This document shows, one piece after another, positions 33,707-41,705 of a DNA stretch of 64,000 nucleotides. Source of the DNA: an uncultured Anaerolineaceae bacterium (GTDB taxonomy: Bacteria; Chloroflexota; Anaerolineae; Anaerolineales; Anaerolineaceae); the NCBI GenBank assembly GCA_927443345.1, contig CAKMKJ010000002.1:62001-126000 (forward strand), written 5' to 3'. Position 1 is the stretch's first letter. Every line of letters starts with the position of its first letter. The notes under the pieces are model-generated. The model ran no database searches and was not told the origin of the DNA. It saw only the letters and a list, made by a program, of their open reading frames with translations. Made by a program: the position numbers and the translations under genes.

Positions 33707-36109
33707 TCATGGTTGCCAATCCATCGCGGCTTGTACTGCTCGATAAGCATCTACCAATCCTGATTCTATGGGTTCAGTTGGTGCTACACAATTTGGCAGT
33801 TGTCCCTGGTAAGCGTGTGAAGTCTCAACCAGTATTTTTGATGTTTGGTCGATATTCCCAATCAATTTAGGATTAGCTGACCACATCAAAGCCACCACAC
33901 CGCTGATGTGCGGAGCTGCAAATGAAGTGCCACTCGAGCTCGAGTATGCACCGCCCGGACTTGATGAAATTACATTTTCTCCTGGCGCCAGGATTTCTGG
34001 TTTATGGTGATTTTGTTTATCCACCGCGAATGATTCCAAAGAAGAGAAACTGGATATGTTTCCTTCCTGATTGATGGAACCCGCAGAAAACACTTTGGAA
34101 TAAATCGCTGGCGGATCAATCACGGTATCACAGCCATAGTCGCCAGAATTGCCAGCCGCCACAGACATGTATATGCCTGCCTGTTTCAGGGCATCCACTG
34201 CCGGAAGGAATACGTTTGAATCACAACCTTCAGCAGCCGGACAGCCCCAGGAATTATTAATGATCATTGCTCCCTTGGAGGCATCACCATCGGTGAACGC
34301 ATCCCCTCCTTGCGGAAACGGCGCCAGCATGAATTGCATACAATCAAGATAAAATCCCGGGTTTCCCTGGTTTCTGGCCAGGTTGACACAGCCAATCCAC
34401 TCCGCCCCAGGCGCTACACCGGTATTCTGGCCCAACATTATCCCCAACGTTAGTGTTCCATGACCCGAGATGTCAGTCGGAAAGGATGTTTGGTTCCAAG
34501 GATCAAACCAGTTGAAATCATCATTAGTGGCTTCACCGCGATAAGCCGCTGCTATTTCTGGGTGCCTGCCATCCACCCCACTGTCGGTCTGTCCGATCAA
34601 GATGCCTTCACCAGTTATACCCAATTCAATTATCACTTGGTTTGCATGAATCATGCTGAGGTTCCATAAGGTTTCTTCAGGCAAACTTAAAATGTCGCCT
34701 TCCTCAACGATCAATGGTTTCGGTAACGGCCTCAACTGTGGATTCTCCAAAATACGATCAACAGATGGATCATTTTGAAGCAGCAATTTAGCGATTAATC
34801 CACCTTGTACTTCAATGCCATTGACCAAATAGTAAGGCGTATAGTTCAAATTTAGTATGTCTAAACGATCGTGTATTTCAGATTGCGTAATCTCGGCTGT
34901 TTTTACTAATTCGTCATAAACTGCAGTTCTTCTTGCCTCATAATCTTGAATACTAGAAGCAAATGAGACATCAGCCTGTTGTTTAAGAATAATAAACTGG
35001 TTGTCTCCAAAAAATCCGACCTGTCCCCACCCGAAATACAATATAACGATTGTGACAACACCAAAAATCACAAATCCAAGATGAGCTGATTTTGGCAAGC
35101 TAATCCGGTGAATATTTTTTAAGTTAGGCAGCAGCATGATGGAAAAAAACTGAACTGCCAAAAAGGTAAACCAGGCTGCCTTATTGGCCCACTCCAGTGT
35201 TTCTCCGGTTCCTCCGGTAAATATCAAAGAAAGTTCATCCATATCAAAGAAAATTAATGGAAGACTGAACAGTAAACCTATAATCGTACTGGCAGGTAAT
35301 CTGCCATGGTCTTTATTTTTCCTCCAAATGAAAGACATGGCCGCGATTAACCAGCCGGCGATGGGCACAGTCACGACCAGCATTTGCTGAGATCCATTTA
35401 CCGCCAGAGCAGTTATGCTGATAAGCAAGAAAACAGCCACAACCAGCCCATCGAAAATAATTTTCGAAATTTTAAAGCTGCCATCAACCGATTTGCTCTG
35501 ATTTAAGTATTCTTGAAAAATAAATTTTCCTGAATACCATGCAAAGATAACACCTACGAAAATTGCAAGAATTGTGTCCAGCCAGGATCCCAATGCTCCC
35601 CAAAGTAACCAGGGAAAACAAATGATCGCCCCAATAATAACAATCACACCAGAAAAATTTTGTTTACTAGAAATTTCTTCTGAGACCTCACCATTTTTTC
35701 GTGAAAACAAATTGCGGCCAGCAATGACCATCAGAAGCGCGGCTGCTTGAAGGATGGCGGTCAAGTTTTGCTCAGCCAACCACAAGGTTTTTGAAGGGAT
35801 CGAAATCACTGCCAGGATGGCAGCATAAGTCCAAAGTTTAAAAATTCGTTTGATGCGAGGCTCTTTCACCAACTTAGCCATCAACAAGCACACCACCAGG
35901 ATTAGTAAACTGGTTACCATGTGTGTAATCCAGCGATAATCCGGTGAATGCCCGCTGATTTGCATGATGGTCTGTTCATTTACCCAGTTGATAAATAGAT
36001 TTAAACCGCTAAACAAGATAACCCAGATAAAGCTAAAAATAGTCAGGCTAATAAGACCGCAGCCAATGGATTTATTTGGTTCTTCAGTATTCATATTTTG
36101 TGGGTTCAT
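33707..36109 (-). CDS. Membrane-anchored S8 (subtilisin-like) peptidase
   Basis: The 800-residue protein is a fusion. Residues about 17-400 hold roughly eleven hydrophobic segments. Residues about 400-495 form a soluble, possibly propeptide-like part. The rest is a subtilase domain with Asp509 (GQTDSGVDG), His550 (SGHGTLT), the oxyanion Asn in AAGNSGDYG and Ser729 (SSGTSFAAPHISG). The triad is complete, so it should be active. No signal peptide precedes the first membrane segment. Most subtilases are secreted with a cleaved prodomain, so a polytopic N-terminal half is unusual. The ECF sigma factor gene follows about 50 nt downstream on the same strand. Confidence 0.9.
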   Translation of the reverse strand: MNPQNMNTEEPNKSIGCGLISLTIFSFIWVILFSGLNLFINWVNEQTIMQISGHSPDYRWITHMVTSLLILVVCLLMAKLVKEPRIKRIFKLWTYAAILAVISIPSKTLWLAEQNLTAILQAAALLMVIAGRNLFSRKNGEVSEEISSKQNFSGVIVIIGAIICFPWLLWGALGSWLDTILAIFVGVIFAWYSGKFIFQEYLNQSKSVDGSFKISKIIFDGLVVAVFLLISITALAVNGSQQMLVVTVPIAGWLIAAMSFIWRKNKDHGRLPASTIIGLLFSLPLIFFDMDELSLIFTGGTGETLEWANKAAWFTFLAVQFFSIMLLPNLKNIHRISLPKSAHLGFVIFGVVTIVILYFGWGQVGFFGDNQFIILKQQADVSFASSIQDYEARRTAVYDELVKTAEITQSEIHDRLDILNLNYTPYYLVNGIEVQGGLIAKLLLQNDPSVDRILENPQLRPLPKPLIVEEGDILSLPEETLWNLSMIHANQVIIELGITGEGILIGQTDSGVDGRHPEIAAAYRGEATNDDFNWFDPWNQTSFPTDISGHGTLTLGIMLGQNTGVAPGAEWIGCVNLARNQGNPGFYLDCMQFMLAPFPQGGDAFTDGDASKGAMIINNSWGCPAAEGCDSNVFLPAVDALKQAGIYMSVAAGNSGDYGCDTVIDPPAIYSKVFSAGSINQEGNISSFSSLESFAVDKQNHHKPEILAPGENVISSSPGGAYSSSSGTSFAAPHISGVVALMWSANPKLIGNIDQTSKILVETSHAYQGQLPNCVAPTEPIESGLVDAYRAVQAAMDWQP

Positions 36110-36195
36110 TGAATTCTCATTCTTCTTCAGATAGTTGTTCTTGGAGGCTTGTATATTTTTGAAGCTGAGACTAAACTAAACAAGTACAAAATGAT

Positions 36196-36201
36196 TATAA
36201 T
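36196..36201 (+). promoter_or_regulatory. Candidate -10 box upstream of the lipase-like gene
   Basis: TATAAT lies 47 nt before ATG 36249. No matching -35 box was found. CGGAGG precedes the start codon. Confidence 0.35.
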
Positions 36202-36248
36202 TTCAATATATTGTTCTTGACAAACAAATACTATACCGGAGGATTGGC

Positions 36249-37085
36249 ATGCAGCATTCTGAATATAATTGGACAACCCCAGACAATGTAAAACTCTACG
36301 GTCAGGAATGGAAACCAGAAGGAAAACAAAAAGCAGCCATTGTCATGGTTCATGGGCTGGGAGAACATTCAGGCAGATATGAACATGTGGCTGAGGCATT
36401 TACCCAGGCCGGTTATAGCTTAACTGCCTTCGACCTCCGTGGACATGGAAAGTCAGAAGGAATCCGAGGACACGCTCCCTCGTACGCTGCAATCATGGAA
36501 GATATAACTCATAATGTCGATCTGGCAAAAGAGCATTTCCCCGGGATGCCTGTTTTCCTCTATGGACACAGCCTTGGTGGCAACCTGACCCTATATTATT
36601 GCCTGACCCAGAACCCCCAAATCAAAGGCGCTATTGTAACCAGCCCAGGTCTTGCAACTGCCGCACCAGTTCCTCCGGTAAAGCTGGCATTGGGCAAATT
36701 GATGTACAACCTCATGCCTGCCATGCAAATGGATAACGGACTGCTGCGATCAGGTTTATCGCGTGACCCCGAAGTTGAAAAAATATATTCAAACGACCCC
36801 CTTGTTCACCCAAAAATTTCTGCTCGGCTCGCGCTTGACTTAATCAATAACGGCAAATTCATCATTGATCATGCTGCTGAATTCCCAATTCCGCTTTTAT
36901 TAATGCAGGGAACTGGCGATTATATTGTCAATCCCCCAATGACCAAAACATTTGCCAATGCTGCCCCACTCTCGAAAATAACCTTTAAGGTATGGGATGG
37001 TTATTACCACGAATTGCATAACGAACCGGAAAAAGCCCAAGTCTTAAAAACCATCACTGATTGGCTCGATCTGGAATTGAAATAA
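36249..37085 (+). CDS. Alpha/beta hydrolase, monoacylglycerol lipase-like
   Basis: The 278-residue protein has the oxyanion-hole region MVHGLGEHSGRYEHVAEAF, the DLRGHGKSEG loop, the nucleophile elbow GHSLGGN and the catalytic Asp and His near MQGTGDYIVNP and YYHELHNEPEK. These are hallmarks of bacterial monoglyceride lipases and lysophospholipases of the serine aminopeptidase S33-like group. No signal peptide is present. The gene stands alone, with a hairpin at 37102-37129 after it. Confidence 0.9.
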   Translation: MQHSEYNWTTPDNVKLYGQEWKPEGKQKAAIVMVHGLGEHSGRYEHVAEAFTQAGYSLTAFDLRGHGKSEGIRGHAPSYAAIMEDITHNVDLAKEHFPGMPVFLYGHSLGGNLTLYYCLTQNPQIKGAIVTSPGLATAAPVPPVKLALGKLMYNLMPAMQMDNGLLRSGLSRDPEVEKIYSNDPLVHPKISARLALDLINNGKFIIDHAAEFPIPLLLMQGTGDYIVNPPMTKTFANAAPLSKITFKVWDGYYHELHNEPEKAQVLKTITDWLDLELK

Positions 37086-37101
37086 GCGAAAAATAAACCT
37101 G

Positions 37102-37129
37102 CAAGGGTCAAGGTAAATCTTGACCCTTG
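37102..37129 (+). terminator. Hairpin after the lipase-like gene, overlapping the next promoter
   Basis: CAAGGGTCAAG pairs perfectly with CTTGACCCTTG around a six-base loop. No T-tract follows, so it may be a weak terminator. Its 3' arm contains the -35 box TTGACC of the promoter for the SHMT-GcvT gene. Confidence 0.55.
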
Positions 37130-37148
37130 TTACGCTTCAAGCTAAAAT
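37120..37148 (+). promoter_or_regulatory. Promoter of the SHMT-GcvT fusion gene
   Basis: TTGACC and TAAAAT are separated by exactly 17 bp. The predicted start near 37155 gives a leader of about 155 nt containing several hairpins. Confidence 0.6.
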
Positions 37149-37154
37149 ATATAG

Positions 37155-37311
37155 TCTGTATGGTTTAGTGCAGTTCCAATTACCTGAATAATGGTAGCTG
37201 AGTATTCTATGATGCAATCATTTGCTCAAAAAACCACCCACAGATGCACAATTCATTGTCATCTCAAGGTGGTTCTTTAATTTTTTACCAGAATTGATAG
37301 GGAGATTTACC
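37155..37311 (+). promoter_or_regulatory. Structured leader with terminator-like hairpin before SHMT-GcvT
   Basis: The leader contains ATGAT-GCA-ATCAT at 37209-37221. A long stacked hairpin at 37232-37274 follows (AACCACC/GGTGGTT, AGATG/CATCT, ACAAT/ATTGT), then TTTAATTTTTT, which is an intrinsic-terminator layout ending 25 nt before the ATG. TGGTTT at 37161-37166 could pair with AAACCA at 37231-37236 and break the terminator. This fits attenuation or a riboswitch. It does not match the glycine riboswitch consensus by eye. Confidence 0.5.
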
Positions 37312-40300
37312 ATGACTGATTTCTTAATGCGCAGAAGCCTCGCCGACCTTGACCCTGAGGTATTGCAATTATCTGAATACGAGAAGGAACGTCAATTCCG
37401 TAAACTGATCTTGATCCCTTCAGAGAGTACTGCACCCGCTGCCGTGCGCGAGTCATTGGGATCGGTATTTCAAAATATATACGCAGAAGGTTATCCCGAT
37501 GAAGATATGCGCTGGATGACCGAGTCTCAAATTCTGGATTATCCCGCTCGACTAACCTATTACCGCCGCAACGCGGATCCGCGCTACTACAAGGGTGTGG
37601 AATACGCAGACATGGTTGAGAGTCTGGCTCGCCGTAGATGTGCCGAAACTTTCGCCACTGACCAGATCAGCGCTGATCAAATCTACGTCAATGTACAGGC
37701 GCTTTCAGGTGCCCCTGCAAATAATGCTGTTTACAATGCCCTGATTGAAGTAGGCGACTCCATCCTCGGCATGAACCTGCTGCATGGCGGGCATCTCACA
37801 CATGGTTCCTCCGTTAATCGCTCCGGCAAACTCTACAAAGTTACACATTACAATGTTGATCCGGTCACTGAAATGATCGACTACGATAAGGTGCAGCAGA
37901 TTGCCCTTGAATGCAAACCTAAAATTCTAATTTGCGGTTATTCATCTTATCCATTTGTGCCCGATTGGAAACGTTTCAGAGAAATTGCCGATTCCGTTGG
38001 TGCCTACTTACTTGCCGATGTTTCGCATATTGCAGGTTTGATTGCAGCAAAAACCATCTCGTCTCCTGTCGGTCATGCCCATATCATCACCTTTACCACT
38101 CATAAGACCATCTGCGGACCTCGCGGTGCATGCATCCTCACCACTGATGCTGCCCTTTCAAGAAAGATCGACAAAGGTGTCTTCCCCGGCGAACAAGGCG
38201 GCCCTCATGTGCACGTTTTTGCAGCACTGGCAACCACCTTCAAAATTGCACAATCAAAAGCTTTCGCAGAGCTTCAAAATCAAATCGTCAAAAACAGTGC
38301 TGCACTCACCAACCAACTTCAAGCGCGAGGCATGCGCATCCCATTTGGCGGCACCAACACCCATCTTGCCAACCTGGATTGTAAACTGATTAAAGGTAAT
38401 GATGGCACAACCCTCTCCGGTGACATGGCTGCCCGCATCCTGGATGTGGCAGGCATTGTGCTCAACCGCAATACCATCCCTGGTGATAAAACAGCCAACA
38501 ATTCTACAGGCATCCGCTTTGGTACACCCTGGATGACCCAGCGTGGACTTAATGAAACCGATATGGTCGAAGTGGCCAATATCATGGTTGACCTGCTTCA
38601 AGCTTGCACGCCATATTCTGTTGAGACGCGCAAAGGCCTTAGCTCACGCGCAAAAGTGGATTTCAAGGTTCTTGAAGACGCCAAGCAACGCGTTAGAACC
38701 CTTTGTGAAAAAGCTGGTGCTGACCTTGATTACAAAAAGAATGGCTATCCGCAATTCTATTATTTAGATGATCAATCTGAGTCAAAAAAAGAACTTGCGA
38801 CGCTGAACCTGAGCGGTCCCAGCCTGCGTCAATACGTTTCCTATTGCTTCACCTCTAATGTTGAAACACTCGAACCTGGTCAGTCTCAAAAAACATCGCT
38901 TTCCACGCCTATGGGGACTATTGCAGGCGCTATTGCTAATGTGGATGGCAATGCATATCGCTTCAGCTTTGCACGCGAAAAATTCGGTCTGGCAGCCACC
39001 TTCCTACGCGGTTTGGCAGAAGGTTATATCACCTTTGACAAAGACATTCCTCGCCGCATCCCTGGCAGCGTCGCGGTCATCGAAGACCTTGAATCGGCAC
39101 CGGTGATTGCAGATGGCGAGCTAGGTATCAGTCAGAAACCTTACTTTATTGGCCAAACCCAGCCCGAAGGCACACCATTGCCAGCCTTTGTATGTGAAGA
39201 AAAAGAATCCAGCGAATTATTGAGAACCTCTCTCTACGAAACCCACAAAAAGATGGGTGCAAAAATTATCCCCTTCGCCGGGTGGGAAATGCCCGTTTGG
39301 TATACCTCCGTGGTTGAAGAACATCTGGCATGCCGCCAGGTTGCCGGCTTGTTTGACGTGTCACACATGGGCGTCTTCCAGGCGGAAGGTGTTCATGCCG
39401 CGCTATTCCTCGAGACAGTATGCGGAAACGATATCAATTCGCTGGCTGTTGGAGAATCCTGCTACACTCACTTCCTTGATCCTGAAGCCAATGTTATCGA
39501 TGACACCCTCGTTTATCGTCGTGACACCAATAAATATTTGGTGGTGGTCAATGCCTCCAATGATGCCAAAGATTGGGCATGGCTGAACGCCGTTCGCGAA
39601 GGTAAAGTCATGATCGATCCTCAACGCCCGTGGATCAAAACCTTTGGCGCCGGTGTTACCCTGCGCAACCTGCGAGACGCCAAAGCTGGCGCAGATATGC
39701 GTGTGGATATTGCCCTACAGGGTCCTAAATCCAGAGACATTCTACTATCACTTGGCTGTGACGAAACGACCCAGAAAAAAGTCAAAGCTTTAAAACGAAC
39801 TGAATTATGTGAAGTCGTGATTGGCGGGTTTGATCTTGTCGTTTCTCGCACCGGTTATACTGGCGAGAAAATGGCCTTCGAATTATTCGTCCATCCCGAT
39901 AAAGCACCAGCCCTTTGGGAAGCCATTTGTAAGGTTGGTGAACCCCTGGGTATGAAAGCCTGCGGTTTGGGTGCCCGTGATTCGCTTCGCACCGAAGCCG
40001 GTCTGCCCCTATATGGCCATGAAATGGGTGGCGAAGATAACTTCAGCGTTTCAGAAGCAGGTTTTGGTTCTTATGTCAAAATATACAAACCCTGGTTCAT
40101 CGGTCGAAATGCTTATATTGAAAAAGAAAAAGCCCGATCAGGCATTGTGGCTCGCTTCAGATTTACCGATAAAGGGGTGCGCATGGCACACAATGGCGAC
40201 CCCGTGATGGATGCCAAAGGCAAAGTCATTGGCAAGGTCACTAGTTGTGCAATTGATAAAGAAGGTTATTTGACCGGTCAGGCTTTTGTAGAAACTCGCA

Positions 40301-40440
40301 GTGCAGTGGTAAACACCCCCATCTCAATCTTCCAGGGTGCTGAGAATTTGTCACCAGTGGCCCCTGCTTCGTTAGAAACCGGAGATCGAATTTCACTTCC
40401 GACTCCGGCCGTTGTGGTAAGTCGTTTTCCAATTTCTTAA
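37312..40440 (+). CDS. Serine hydroxymethyltransferase-aminomethyltransferase (GlyA-GcvT) fusion
   Basis: ATG 37312 follows GGGAG; an upstream in-frame extension to 37222 would run through the leader terminator and is rejected. The 1042-residue protein has an SHMT domain at about residues 1-485 (LILIPSEST, YAEGYPDED, PLP lysine Lys265 in TTHKTICGPRG). A segment of about 150 residues follows, then a complete glycine-cleavage T-protein domain at about 637-1042 (AGWEMPVWYTSVVEEHL, GLFDVSHMG, IDDTLVYR, SRTGYTGE). SHMT interconverts serine and glycine; GcvT passes the glycine methylene group to tetrahydrofolate. The fusion places two folate-linked steps of one-carbon metabolism in one chain. Residues about 500-575 resemble a degraded N-terminal GcvT fragment (LEPGQSQKTSLSTPMGTI). 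Confidence 0.93.
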   Translation: MTDFLMRRSLADLDPEVLQLSEYEKERQFRKLILIPSESTAPAAVRESLGSVFQNIYAEGYPDEDMRWMTESQILDYPARLTYYRRNADPRYYKGVEYADMVESLARRRCAETFATDQISADQIYVNVQALSGAPANNAVYNALIEVGDSILGMNLLHGGHLTHGSSVNRSGKLYKVTHYNVDPVTEMIDYDKVQQIALECKPKILICGYSSYPFVPDWKRFREIADSVGAYLLADVSHIAGLIAAKTISSPVGHAHIITFTTHKTICGPRGACILTTDAALSRKIDKGVFPGEQGGPHVHVFAALATTFKIAQSKAFAELQNQIVKNSAALTNQLQARGMRIPFGGTNTHLANLDCKLIKGNDGTTLSGDMAARILDVAGIVLNRNTIPGDKTANNSTGIRFGTPWMTQRGLNETDMVEVANIMVDLLQACTPYSVETRKGLSSRAKVDFKVLEDAKQRVRTLCEKAGADLDYKKNGYPQFYYLDDQSESKKELATLNLSGPSLRQYVSYCFTSNVETLEPGQSQKTSLSTPMGTIAGAIANVDGNAYRFSFAREKFGLAATFLRGLAEGYITFDKDIPRRIPGSVAVIEDLESAPVIADGELGISQKPYFIGQTQPEGTPLPAFVCEEKESSELLRTSLYETHKKMGAKIIPFAGWEMPVWYTSVVEEHLACRQVAGLFDVSHMGVFQAEGVHAALFLETVCGNDINSLAVGESCYTHFLDPEANVIDDTLVYRRDTNKYLVVVNASNDAKDWAWLNAVREGKVMIDPQRPWIKTFGAGVTLRNLRDAKAGADMRVDIALQGPKSRDILLSLGCDETTQKKVKALKRTELCEVVIGGFDLVVSRTGYTGEKMAFELFVHPDKAPALWEAICKVGEPLGMKACGLGARDSLRTEAGLPLYGHEMGGEDNFSVSEAGFGSYVKIYKPWFIGRNAYIEKEKARSGIVARFRFTDKGVRMAHNGDPVMDAKGKVIGKVTSCAIDKEGYLTGQAFVETRSAVVNTPISIFQGAENLSPVAPASLETGDRISLPTPAVVVSRFPIS

Positions 40441-40475
40441 TTCAAACAGGATAAGAAAAGGAGCAATTGATCAAT

Positions 40476-41699
40476 ATGCAAACTCCGTGGGATTTCCGCT
40501 ATGCGCAGCGTACACAACGTATGAAAGCTTCGGCAATTCGAGAGTTACTGAAGCTGACGGAACAACCGGATGTTATTTCGTTTGCAGGTGGTCTACCTGC
40601 ACCGGAAGTTTTTCCAGTGGAAGAGTTCCGCCGTGCCTGCAATTATGTGCTGGATCATCAAGGCGCAGAAGCACTGCAATATGGCACCACTGACGGCTAC
40701 GTTCCTTTACGTGAGATGATTGCCCGTTATACCAACCGCCTGGGCATCGGCGTCAGCAAAGAAAACATCATGATCACCTCCGGCTCTCAACAGGCGCTTG
40801 ATCTACTTGGAAAAATTTTTATTAATCATGGCGATCGCATTCTGGTTGAAAACCCGACCTATCTTGGCGCCATCCAGGCCTGGAATGCATACGGTGCAGA
40901 TTACATCCCCGTCGCCCTGGACGATGAAGGTATGGATACTCGCAAATTAGAAGACGCTCTGCGCAAAGGCCCTAAATTCATCTATGTTCTGCCAAATTTC
41001 CAGAATCCAACCGGCTGTACACTTACTCTTGAACGGCGAAAACAACTAATCAAACTTGCCGATCAATACGGTGTGCCCATTATTGAAGATGATCCTTATG
41101 GCCAACTCCGCTACGAGGGTGAAGATTTGCCGGCAGTCGAATTGCTCGATTCTCAAATGCGCGATAAAACCAACGCTTATTCTGGCAATGTCATTTATTT
41201 AAGCACTTTCTCGAAAATTCTGGCCCCCGGTATTCGCCTGGCCTGGGTCATCGCCCCAACAGAAGTGATCAATAAACTGGTGCTTGCCAAACAGGGTGCT
41301 GATCTGCACACTTCCACCTTCAACCAGATCGTGGCGCATGAAGTCGGTCAGCACGGATATCTAGACCGCCATGTGAAATTGATTCAAGATACTTATCGCG
41401 AACGGCGTAATGTGATGATTGAGTCACTTGAAGAACACATGCCCAATGGCGTCACCTGGACAAATCCCCAGGGCGGGCTATTCTTATGGGTTAACATGCC
41501 TGAACAAATAAATGCCATTGAAATGTTCAAAGATGCCGTATTACAAAAAGTGGCATATGTACCCGGAGAAAATTTCTTTGCCTGCGGTGGCGGCGAAAGC
41601 AGCATGCGCTTGAATTTCTCTTGCACCAAACCTGAGCTGATTAATGAAGGTATTGCAAGACTCAGCAAAGTCATCAAAGTGAAGTTGCGCGAAGGATAA
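40476..41699 (+). CDS. PLP-dependent class I aminotransferase, 2-aminoadipate aminotransferase-like
   Basis: The protein of about 407 residues has the fold-type I features VISFAGGLPAPEVFP, LQYGTTDGYVPLR, ITSGSQQALDLLGK, NPTG, IIEDDPYGQLRYEG, and the PLP lysine in STFSKILAPGIRLAW. These patterns are shared by LysN/aminoadipate, kynurenine and broad-specificity branched-chain or aromatic aminotransferases. The exact substrate is not decided. ATG 40476 is preferred over TTG 40467, because AAAGGAG at 40457-40463 is only 3 nt from the latter. It follows the SHMT-GcvT gene by 35 nt and may share its transcript. Confidence 0.88.
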   Translation: MQTPWDFRYAQRTQRMKASAIRELLKLTEQPDVISFAGGLPAPEVFPVEEFRRACNYVLDHQGAEALQYGTTDGYVPLREMIARYTNRLGIGVSKENIMITSGSQQALDLLGKIFINHGDRILVENPTYLGAIQAWNAYGADYIPVALDDEGMDTRKLEDALRKGPKFIYVLPNFQNPTGCTLTLERRKQLIKLADQYGVPIIEDDPYGQLRYEGEDLPAVELLDSQMRDKTNAYSGNVIYLSTFSKILAPGIRLAWVIAPTEVINKLVLAKQGADLHTSTFNQIVAHEVGQHGYLDRHVKLIQDTYRERRNVMIESLEEHMPNGVTWTNPQGGLFLWVNMPEQINAIEMFKDAVLQKVAYVPGENFFACGGGESSMRLNFSCTKPELINEGIARLSKVIKVKLREG

Positions 41700-41705
41700 T
41701 TCCGC

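Noticed and set aside
37222-37311. N-terminal extension of the SHMT-GcvT frame
   Set aside because: It would read through the terminator-like hairpin and lacks a ribosome-binding site, while ATG 37312 has one and begins a normal SHMT N-terminus.
37155-37311. Glycine riboswitch upstream of SHMT-GcvT
   Set aside because: The conserved GGAGAG-type and tandem aptamer patterns were not seen. The leader is kept only as an unclassified candidate.
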